Source: DATBLE01 sp963764565 (lineage in GTDB: Bacteria; Actinomycetota; Thermoleophilia; Gaiellales; Gaiellaceae). Taken from it: a DNA stretch of 64,000 nucleotides. The position numbers and the translations under genes are program-made. Every line of letters starts with the position of its first letter. The first letter of the stretch is position 1. The notes under the pieces were generated by a model, which searched no databases, was not told the DNA's origin, and worked only from the letters and a program-made list of their open reading frames with translations. The stretch is from positions 1-64,000 of the forward strand of contig CAVXTD010000027.1 of the NCBI GenBank assembly GCA_963764565.1. The letters run 5' to 3'. Positions 7,339-13,645 of this stretch are shown here, in pieces.

Positions 7339-7531
7339 GGTTGAATACATCCTGCTCGACCAGCTCACGATGAACCAGCTTGGCGAGTTCGCCACTTTCG
7401 AGGAGGCCGAGGAGGCCTTCTTCGACTTCGTCCGCCCGCACCCGCCGGCGGCCGAGCACATCGAGATCTGGCACGACGGCGAGCGGCTCGAGGTCGACGC
7501 CGAGAAGATCCGCCGCGTCACGGCCGCGTAG
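7328..7531 (+). CDS. Small acidic hypothetical protein, second of the module
   Basis: This 67-residue protein, MSAEVEYILLDQLTMNQLGE, FATFEEAEEAFFDFVRPHPP and IEIWHDGERLEVDAEKIRRV, is highly acidic and probably a simple beta/alpha fold. ATG 7328 lies inside the end of the preceding gene. Its composition suits a partner of the basic protein upstream. I do not recognise the family. Confidence 0.55.
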   Translation: MSAEVEYILLDQLTMNQLGEFATFEEAEEAFFDFVRPHPPAAEHIEIWHDGERLEVDAEKIRRVTAA

Positions 7532-7551
7532 CCGCTCACTGAGGCCGCTCC
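7523..7551. repeat. 29-bp direct repeat, right copy
   Basis: This is the partner of 6893-6921, spaced 630 bp. It contains the stop codon of the 7328 gene, so the left copy may be the tail of a lost earlier duplicate. Confidence 0.7.
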
Positions 7552-7790
7552 GAGACTAGCCTGACGTTGCTCATCAGGCGCGAGCTCGACCGGGACGGCC
7601 AAGTCCGGGGCGGCGAAGGCGGCATGGAACCGGTCCCGAAGGGCGTGGGCCCGAGGATCCGTGACTGGGCCTGCCATGACTCCTGTTTCTAACGGACCCG
7701 GCCGGTGAGGGGAAGCCCGCCACGGCTTGAACGCGATACGGCCATGCGTTTCAACCCGTAGAAGGCGAGCGCGACTAAAGGGGTCAAGAC
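7552..7790. other. Intergenic stretch with a minus-strand start remnant
   Basis: Between the 7328 gene and cassette D I see only a minus-strand reading from ATG at 7677 with an AGGAG upstream. It reads MAGPVTDPRAHALRDRFHAA then FAAPDLAVPVELAPDEQR, and dissolves at about 7580. It looks like the first 35 residues of a lost gene of unknown family. Confidence 0.35.
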
Positions 7791-7820
7791 CGCGACGAAC
7801 ACGTCTCGAAGAGCGAATCG
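7791..7820 (+). repeat. Cassette leader block, copy D
   Basis: This is the fourth copy of the block at 2801. Here ACACGtCTCGAAGAGCGAAT is well kept, and it again ends 32 nt before the GTG of the first cassette gene. The minus-strand [V/L]SAF start seen in copies A-C is absent. Confidence 0.65.
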
Positions 7821-7852
7821 ACACCCGGTCGCGTCGTCGGCACGATCGTGGA

Positions 7853-8134
7853 GTGTGGGAGACGAATGACCCCGAGGGCCTGCGAGTTGTCCTCACCGCC
7901 GCGCGCTGGCACCACATCGTCGAGCGCCACAGCGAGTTCCCCCACCTTCGCAGCGAGGTGCTGCGGACCGTGGACAGTCCGGGGCTCCGCCGCCCGGGCC
8001 GCGATCCGGGGGAGGAATGGTTCTTCCTCGAGGGTGTCGGCCCGAGTCAGTGACTACGCGTCGTCGTACACTGGTTGGGAGGTGAAGGATGGATAACGAC
8101 CGCGTTCGGAAAGGGGATCCCGGGGTCAAGGTGA
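7853..8134 (+). pseudogene. Cassette D first gene (VWET family), one frame break
   Basis: From GTG 7853 it reads VWETNDPEGLRVVLTAARWH, HIVERHSEFPHLRSEVL and PGEEWFFLEGVGPS. A frame change near 8048 then gives RVVVHWLGGEGWITTAFGKG and a stop at 8132-8134. The restored protein matches the intact copy at 5020 along its whole length. Its stop overlaps GTG 8131 of the DUF2283 gene, as in cassette C. One indel could be sequence error. Confidence 0.6.
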
Positions 8135-8400
8135 CGGTTGCGGGGGTCGAATTCGACAATGTCTTCTACGACGCCGAGGTCGACGTCCTCTATCTCCACG
8201 TCGGCGATCCGGAAACGGCCGTCGACTTCGACGGCACGCCCGAGGGACACCACACGCGGTACGGGCCGGATGGAAGTCTTGTTGGGCTCACCATCCTGAA
8301 CCCACGGTGGTTGCTGGAACACGACGGAAAGATCGTTCTCACGTTGCCCGAGCAGCGGGTCGAGGCCACCGACCTGGGCGACGTTCTCGCTGCTGCGTAG
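8131..8400 (+). CDS. DUF2283 protein, cassette D
   Basis: This DUF2283 protein reads VTVAGVEFDNVFYDAEVDVL, YLHVGDPETAVDFDGTPEG and HHTRYGPDGSLVGLTILNPR, ending LPEQRVEATDLGDVLAAA. GTG 8131 in a GTGA overlap mirrors cassette C. An in-frame ATG at 8089 with GGAGG upstream mirrors cassette B and would add 14 residues. It is closest to the copy at 4316. Confidence 0.8.
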   Translation: MTVAGVEFDNVFYDAEVDVLYLHVGDPETAVDFDGTPEGHHTRYGPDGSLVGLTILNPRWLLEHDGKIVLTLPEQRVEATDLGDVLAAA

Positions 8401-8717
8401 AGCAGCCATCGGGTGACGTCGGAGAGCCCGAGCAACGGGGTGCCGGCCCTCCCGCCTCGGCCACGCGACCGCGAGCGCATCGAGCAACGGGCCGAACGGG
8501 ACGCGCAGGCACGCGAGCGGGCAAGCCGGCACCAGGCGGCGGACCTGGCTTGCGGTCATCGCACCGGCGCCCTCCGCGCCACCAGGCGTACAATGGCAGC
8601 GGTTGTCAGCTGCCTACGGGCACAGGCCCGTTTCACCTGTCGGGACCCGCCGCGAGGCGGGTCTCGACGTCTTCATCGGAGCGGCCCGGCCGTCGGGCGC
8701 CGGCCGAGCCCCGCCGG
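8401..8717. other. Intergenic stretch, no gene seen
   Basis: No supported gene was found between cassette D and the diguanylate cyclase. The open frames here have biased, low-information composition. The only structure is the hairpin at 8644-8663. Confidence 0.5.
8644..8663. terminator. GC-rich hairpin, possible terminator
   Basis: A perfect 8-bp stem GACCCGCC/GGCGGGTC closes a GCGA tetraloop 55 bp past the stop of the minus-strand diguanylate cyclase. There is no U-tract, as is common for actinobacterial terminators. Confidence 0.45.
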
Positions 8718-9713
8718 CTAGCCGGTCTGCGCGGTCTGGCTCTCGGCCTGGGAGTTGCCGAGCTTCTCGCCGTACATCGACTCGTCGGCCTTGCCCAGCA
8801 TCTCCTCGAGCGACCCGGGCATGCGGGGGTCGACGAGGAGTGCGCCTACGCTGATCGAGAGCTCGAACGGGAGCGAATCGTCAGCCGTCTTGAGGGCTGC
8901 CTTGATCCGATCGACCAGCTGCTCCACGGCCGCCGCGTCTCGGCCGGTGAGGAGGATGCAGAACTCGTCGCCGCCGATCCGCGCGGCCACGTCGGATTCC
9001 CGGGTGACCTTCCGGATCGCGCCGGCAACCGCTCGGAGCGCCTCGTCGCCCGCATTGTGGCCGAAGGTGTCGTTGATCTGCTTGAAGTGATCGATATCGA
9101 GAAAGAGCAGTGCCAGCGGAGTGCCGTCGCACCGCGCGTGGAAGAGCGCCTCCTCACCGAGTTCGGCAAACGCCCGTCGATTGTGGAGCGCGGTGAGGTC
9201 ATCGACCAGAGTCAGCTCCTCGAGTGCCAGGGCCTGCTTCTCCAGCCGATCAGCCTGAGCCGCGAGCCGCTGCTCGGCGAGCTTCTTCTCGGTGATGTCC
9301 CGTGAGAGGCCGAACACGCCGACGATCCGACCGCCACGGTCGCGGAGCGGGACCTTCGTCGTCGACACCCACGTCTCGCGTCCGTCTGCCCACGTCTCGC
9401 GCTCCTCGATCGCGACCAGGGGCTCGCCCGTTCGCATCAGATACTGCTCGTCCGCGAAGGCCTTGCGCGCATGCTCCTCGCCGAAGAAATCGAAGTCGGT
9501 CAGCCCGATCGCCTCGGCGGCATCCGCGAGCCCGAGCCATTGCGCGAGCGCCCGACTGACGCGGATGAACCTGCTCTCGTGATCCTTGAAGTAGACATGG
9601 TCGGTCGTGTGCTCGAGGAACGCGTCCAGGAGGTAGCGATCGTCGACGAGCTCCTCGGGACCCGCCCGGACGGGCGTTACGCCGTCGCAGGGATTGGCCG
9701 TAGCGTCTTCCAT
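8718..9713 (-). CDS. PAS-GGDEF diguanylate cyclase
   Basis: This 331-residue protein has an N-terminal PAS/PAC sensor (YLLDAFLEHTTDHVYFKDHE to GVFGLSRDITEKKLAEQRLA, residues ~25-150), a short coiled linker, and a GGDEF domain (LVDDLTALHNRRAFAELGEE to the C-terminus). The active-site motif is intact (ARIGGDEFCILL), and a product-inhibition I-site RESD lies five residues before it. It should make cyclic di-GMP from two GTP under feedback control, with the PAS domain sensing an unknown ligand. There is no membrane helix, so it is cytosolic. It is a single gene with no operon partner. Confidence 0.92.
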   Translation of the reverse strand: MEDATANPCDGVTPVRAGPEELVDDRYLLDAFLEHTTDHVYFKDHESRFIRVSRALAQWLGLADAAEAIGLTDFDFFGEEHARKAFADEQYLMRTGEPLVAIEERETWADGRETWVSTTKVPLRDRGGRIVGVFGLSRDITEKKLAEQRLAAQADRLEKQALALEELTLVDDLTALHNRRAFAELGEEALFHARCDGTPLALLFLDIDHFKQINDTFGHNAGDEALRAVAGAIRKVTRESDVAARIGGDEFCILLTGRDAAAVEQLVDRIKAALKTADDSLPFELSISVGALLVDPRMPGSLEEMLGKADESMYGEKLGNSQAESQTAQTG

Positions 9714-9809
9714 CCTCGGATGATCGGCTGTCGGCCCGGCGGGCTCAGCACCCTTCTGAGTGAAACCGTCGGTCGCGTTGATGGCGATGTGATGCGATAT
9801 GCTTGCCTC

Positions 9810-10048
9810 ATGAAGCGAACGACGGTGATGTTCCCGGACGAGCTCGAGGCGCGGGTGCGGCTCGAGGCGCGGCGCCGAGGCGTGCCGATCGCGCAGATCG
9901 TGCGCGAAGCGGTCGAGCGGGAGTTCGCCGCGGCAGAGCCCGGTCGACCGCTTGCATTCTTCGGAATCGGGGAGGGCGGCCCCGCCGATGATCGGAGCGT
10001 GTCGACGAGTACGTCACCCGGGCCGTCCGCCGCCGTCGGCGCGGCTGA
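9810..10048 (+). CDS. vapB: VapB-type ribbon-helix-helix antitoxin, frame slip near the end
   Basis: MKRTTVMFPDELEARVRLEA then RRRGVPIAQIVREAVEREF is a ribbon-helix-helix DNA-binding N-terminus (residues 1-45). The continuous frame runs on; a shift near 10005 gives VDEYVTRAVRRRRRG and a TGA at 10046-10048 that overlaps the toxin ATG (TGATG). It would repress the vapBC promoter and cap the toxin active site. The single break is at the linker and could be sequence error. Confidence 0.75.
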
Positions 10049-10461
10049 TGCTCGTCGTCGACGCGGGCCCGCTCGTGGCTGCCGCCGCCACCCGCGACCG
10101 CAATCACGAGCGCTGTGTCGCGTTGCTCTCGCAGGCCCGCCGCCCGCTGATCGTGCCGGCGCTGGTCGTGACCGAGGTCGCCTACTTCCTCGCAGACCGC
10201 ATCGGCCACCAGGCCGAGCGGGCATTGGCGCGATCGCTCCGCGACGGCGAGCTGCTCGTCGAGCCGGTCGAGCCGTCGGATTGGGGACGGATCGATCAGC
10301 TGCTCGGCGAGTACGCGGACTTGCCGCTCGGCATCGTCGATGCCTCAGTCGTCACGGCCTGTGAGCGGCTCGGTGCGACGACCCTCGCGACGCTGGATCG
10401 ACGTCATTTCTCGGTCGTGCGCCCGCGGCACTGCGCAGCGCTGACCCTGCTCCCCGACTGA
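10048..10461 (+). CDS. vapC: VapC-type PIN ribonuclease toxin
   Basis: This 137-residue PIN protein reads MLVVDAGPLVAAAATRDRNH, VVTEVAYFLADR, LPLGIVDASVVTACERLGA and TLATLDRRHFSVVRP. The four acidic residues expected for the metal site are present (D5, E in VTEV, D in GIVDASV, D in TLDRRHF). VapC toxins cleave specific RNAs, commonly tRNA or rRNA; the target here cannot be read from sequence. It is translationally coupled to vapB. It is a different lineage from the PIN gene at 2332. Confidence 0.9.
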   Translation: MLVVDAGPLVAAAATRDRNHERCVALLSQARRPLIVPALVVTEVAYFLADRIGHQAERALARSLRDGELLVEPVEPSDWGRIDQLLGEYADLPLGIVDASVVTACERLGATTLATLDRRHFSVVRPRHCAALTLLPD

Positions 10462-10599
10462 CCCGGCGCCGCATCGAGCCGCAGCCTTGCTTCGCCTACA
10501 TGGCGCAATCGGAATCAGCGACGCCACGGATGCCGCGGCGATCGACTTCACGGACGATTGGGACGCTCGATTGTCGGCCGCGGAAGGAGGAGCCTCGGC

Positions 10600-11463
10600 G
10601 TGAGAGAGCTGGTCTTCGTCGGCAGGGGTGGTCAGGGGGTTGTGCTCGCTTCGCAGCTCCTGGCCGACACGCTTGCCCGCGCGGGATACTGGGTCCAGAG
10701 CTTTCCCGAGTTCAAGGCCGAGCGTCGTGGCGCGCCCATCTCGGCGTTCCTGAGATGGGACGAGACCTCACCCATCCACCGCCGCTACAAGGTGCGCGAT
10801 TGCGACGTCCTCGTCGTCGTCTCCGCCTCACCCCCGTCGCCGCAGTTGATCGAGCGCGTGAGACCGGGCGGGCTGATCCTGCTGAATCGCGAGAACCGCT
10901 TTCGGTACACAGGGCCGTTCGAGATCGCGCGCGTTCCGGCCTCGCTCATCGCCCGCCGCAACGGCGTCCTTTCTTCGGAAGGCCGGACGATGGGCAACGT
11001 GGCGGTGCTCGGCGCGTGCGTCAGGCTCCTGCTGCCGCACGGGCTCGAGTGGCTCGAACAGGCGATCGCGGCTCGCATGGGCGCGCTGGCCGAAGCCAAC
11101 ATCGTCGCCGCCCGAGAGGGATACGAGCTGTGCACGAGACAGCGCACGCTTGCCACCGATACGCCGGTCGCGCCTGCGCCCGGCCCCGAACGGCCCTCGG
11201 CGCGCCGAGAGGATCGACCGGTCTTTCCGACCAGCACGACGGACTCGCTTCTCAACCACACCGGCTCGTGGTCGGACGAACGGCCGGTGCTCACCGGCGA
11301 ATGCACAGCCTGCGCTCTGTGCGCGCTCTTCTGCCCGGAGGGCGTGATCTCGAGGAGCAACGGCTCCATGGCGATCGATTACCTCTACTGCAAGGGTTGC
11401 GGGATCTGCGAGGTCGTGTGCCCGGTGCGGAACGCGATTCACATGGAGGAGGTGAGAGCGTGA
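10600..11463 (+). CDS. Pyruvate/2-oxoacid:ferredoxin oxidoreductase, fused gamma-delta subunit
   Basis: This 287-residue protein reads RELVFVGRGGQGVVLASQLL (gamma-subunit Rossmann-like start) through MGNVAVLGACVRLLLPHG. After a ~50-residue linker comes a delta-type ferredoxin with two [4Fe-4S] motifs: CTACALCALFCPEG and CKGCGICEVVCPVRN. GTG 10600 is chosen for the GGAGGAG upstream. The gamma and delta subunits are often separate genes; here they are fused. The protein passes electrons from the alpha-beta active site to ferredoxin. Its stop overlaps the alpha start (GTGA). Confidence 0.9.
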   Translation: MRELVFVGRGGQGVVLASQLLADTLARAGYWVQSFPEFKAERRGAPISAFLRWDETSPIHRRYKVRDCDVLVVVSASPPSPQLIERVRPGGLILLNRENRFRYTGPFEIARVPASLIARRNGVLSSEGRTMGNVAVLGACVRLLLPHGLEWLEQAIAARMGALAEANIVAAREGYELCTRQRTLATDTPVAPAPGPERPSARREDRPVFPTSTTDSLLNHTGSWSDERPVLTGECTACALCALFCPEGVISRSNGSMAIDYLYCKGCGICEVVCPVRNAIHMEEVRA

Positions 11464-12629
11464 GCCAGGCGCCGCCGCGCGGACGAGCGGTGATGACGGC
11501 GAACGAGGCCGCGGCGTATGCGGTGGTGCTCGCGCGGGTGCGCGCAATCGGCTGCTACCCGATCACCCCGCAGACACTCATCGTCGAGCGGCTGGCGGAG
11601 CTCGTCGCCGGACGGGACGACGTCGAGTACGCGAACCTCGAGAGCGAGCACTCCATGCTCGGGTACGTCATCGCGGCATCACGAGCCGGCGTCCGGACAT
11701 TCACGGCGACGTCCTCGCAGGGCTTGCTGTACGCCCATGAGCAACTCCACCGGGCATCGCGTGAGCGCGTGCCGCTGGTGATGGTGAACGTCAACCGGTC
11801 GATCGTGGCCCCCTGGAGCCTCGAGCCCGACCTGACCGACAGCATGAGCCAGCGAGACACGGGCTGGGTGCAGCTGTACTGCTCCTCCGCGCAGGAGGTC
11901 CTGGACAGCATTCTCTGCGCCTACCGGATCGCCGAGACCGTCATGCTGCCGGTGCTGGTCTGCGCCGAGGGCTTCCTGCTCTCACACACGTCGGAGATCG
12001 TCGACGTCCCCGATCAGGAAACCGTCGACGCGTTCATCCCCGATTTTCGTCCGCCGGACGACTGGGTGCTCGACCCGGACCTGCCGCGAACGTTCGGCTC
12101 GCTCCCGGAGCCGGCGCAGTACGCCGCGTTCCAGCGCAACGTCGCCGACGCGCTGGACGAGGCGAGGCGCGTGATCGCAGACGTGGCATCGGAGTTCACG
12201 GTGCACTTCCGGCGCCCGAAGGTCGGCGCGCTGGAGATCACCGGCGATCCCGAGGCGGGCACGGCGCTGGTCACGATCGGGACGATCGGCGATTCCGCCC
12301 AGGAGCTCCTGGCCGACGACGACGACCTGCTGATCGTCCGCGTCCATGCGTTCAGGCCGTTCCCGGCGGCGGAGCTGGCCTCCGTCCTGTCGGGAGCCTC
12401 CCGGATCTGCGTCGTCGACCGCGCGTCCGCCTTCGGGTCGTTCGGGCCGCTTGGCAGCGACGTGAGAGCTCTCGGTCTCGGGCACGCGGGGGCCGTCATG
12501 AACGTCATCTGCGGCATCGGCGGAACGGAGGTCACTCCCGACACCCTGCGGTGGGCGCTGCACGAGACGCGCTCGCAGACGGCAGAACGGGTCGATCTCG
12601 AACCGGTGCACGTTCCCGAGGGGGTTTGA
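11460..12629 (+). CDS. porA: Pyruvate/2-oxoacid:ferredoxin oxidoreductase, alpha subunit
   Basis: This 389-residue protein carries the substrate/pyrimidine-side features of PorA: MTANEAAAYAVVLARVRAIG, CYPITPQTLIVERLAEL, YANLESEHSMLGYVIAASRA, TSSQGLLYAHEQLHRAS and PLVMVNVNRSI. The C-terminal transketolase-like domain has RVHAFRPFPAAELASVLSGA. With TPP on the beta subunit it catalyses CoA-dependent oxidative decarboxylation of a 2-oxoacid. The YPITPQT motif and the three-gene order favour Por (pyruvate) or Vor (branched-chain) over the two-subunit Kor type. The start is GTG in a GTGA overlap. Confidence 0.9.
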   Translation: MSQAPPRGRAVMTANEAAAYAVVLARVRAIGCYPITPQTLIVERLAELVAGRDDVEYANLESEHSMLGYVIAASRAGVRTFTATSSQGLLYAHEQLHRASRERVPLVMVNVNRSIVAPWSLEPDLTDSMSQRDTGWVQLYCSSAQEVLDSILCAYRIAETVMLPVLVCAEGFLLSHTSEIVDVPDQETVDAFIPDFRPPDDWVLDPDLPRTFGSLPEPAQYAAFQRNVADALDEARRVIADVASEFTVHFRRPKVGALEITGDPEAGTALVTIGTIGDSAQELLADDDDLLIVRVHAFRPFPAAELASVLSGASRICVVDRASAFGSFGPLGSDVRALGLGHAGAVMNVICGIGGTEVTPDTLRWALHETRSQTAERVDLEPVHVPEGV

Positions 12630-12631
12630 CG

Positions 12632-13567
12632 ATGGCTGCGTGGCTCGAAGAGATCGTCAGCGAGGACCGGCTCCTGCTTCCCGGCCACGCCGCCTGTGCC
12701 GGCTGCGGTCCCGCAATCAACATCCGTCACGTGCTCGGCGCCCTGGCCTCGGCCGCGCCGAAGGCGAAGACGGTGCTGGTGATACCGGCCTCGTGCTGGA
12801 CGATCATCACCGGGATCTGGCCCGTCAACGCGTTCAAGGTCGCCGTCCACCTGACCCCATTTGCCTCTGCCGCAGCGGAAGCGTCTGCGATCAAGGCGGC
12901 GTTGCGGCTACGCGGGTTCGAAGATACGAACGTGGTCGTCTGGGGCGGAGACGGCTCCACGTGCGACATCGGGTTCTCCGGGGTCTCCGCCGCCGCCGAG
13001 CGGAACGAGGACATCATCTACGTCCTCAACGACAACGAGGCGTACATGAATACCGGCGTCCAGAAGTCGGGCGCCACCCCGGAGGGCGCCTGGACGACGA
13101 CCACGCCGGCGGGCTCTCCGAGGGCAGGGAGGAAGAAGGACATCGCCCGGATCATGGCGGCTCACGGGATTCCTTATGTGGCGACGCTCGCCCTGGGGTC
13201 GGTGCCGATGCTGCGGGACTTCAGATCGAAGGTGGCCAGAGCCGCCGAGGTGCGAGGCTTCCGGTTCCTGCACGCACTGGGCACCTGCCCGCCGGGCTGG
13301 CGATACCCGACGGCCGAATCGACGGAGATCGCACGCCTGGCCGTCGAGTCGCGGTATTTCCCGCTCGTCGCCTGCGACCACGGAGAGTGGAAGATCACGT
13401 TCCGGCCGAAGCACGAAGTGCCGGTGCGCGAGTTCCTCGAGACGCAGGGACGCTTCAGCCACCTCTCGGCCGAGGCGATCGACGTCATCCAGGCCCATGT
13501 CGACGAGCGATGGAATCTCCTCGCCGGCCTGGAGTCTCACGGACAGGAGACGGAAGAGCCAGGGTAG
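12632..13567 (+). CDS. porB: Pyruvate/2-oxoacid:ferredoxin oxidoreductase, beta subunit (TPP)
   Basis: This 311-residue protein has HAACAGCGPAINIRHVLGAL (cluster cysteines), PASCWTIITGIWPVNAFKV, and the TPP/Mg motif GGDGSTCDIGFSG followed by YVLNDNEAYMNTG. GATPEGAWTTTTPAG and a fourth conserved cysteine (GTCPPGW) complete the PorB pattern. It binds TPP and one [4Fe-4S] cluster and performs the decarboxylation with the alpha subunit. ATG 12632 lies two bases past the alpha stop. The three genes are free of frame breaks, in contrast to much of the window. Confidence 0.92.
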   Translation: MAAWLEEIVSEDRLLLPGHAACAGCGPAINIRHVLGALASAAPKAKTVLVIPASCWTIITGIWPVNAFKVAVHLTPFASAAAEASAIKAALRLRGFEDTNVVVWGGDGSTCDIGFSGVSAAAERNEDIIYVLNDNEAYMNTGVQKSGATPEGAWTTTTPAGSPRAGRKKDIARIMAAHGIPYVATLALGSVPMLRDFRSKVARAAEVRGFRFLHALGTCPPGWRYPTAESTEIARLAVESRYFPLVACDHGEWKITFRPKHEVPVREFLETQGRFSHLSAEAIDVIQAHVDERWNLLAGLESHGQETEEPG

Positions 13568-13645
13568 GGAGAGATCAGCCTGGCCCTTACGTCCGGTGGC
13601 TCACCGATCCGCCGTGCGGCAGGTCCGGTAGAACCTGACATCGAG

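Noticed and set aside
1..8400. Integrated prophage or complete genomic island
   Set aside because: No integrase, structural phage gene, tRNA target or island boundary could be found; only fragments and small modules are present.
8413..8721. Protein-coding gene after cassette D
   Set aside because: The frame is Arg/Pro/Ala-rich with no domain pattern, no ribosome-binding site and no conserved start.
10048..10461. The two PIN toxins being a recent duplication
   Set aside because: The 2332 and 10048 proteins share only the PIN fold residues, and their antitoxins belong to different families (Phd-like versus ribbon-helix-helix).
11460..13567. 2-oxoglutarate:ferredoxin oxidoreductase (korAB)
   Set aside because: The presence of gamma and delta subunits in the same operon and the PorB cysteine pattern favour the four-domain Por/Vor type.
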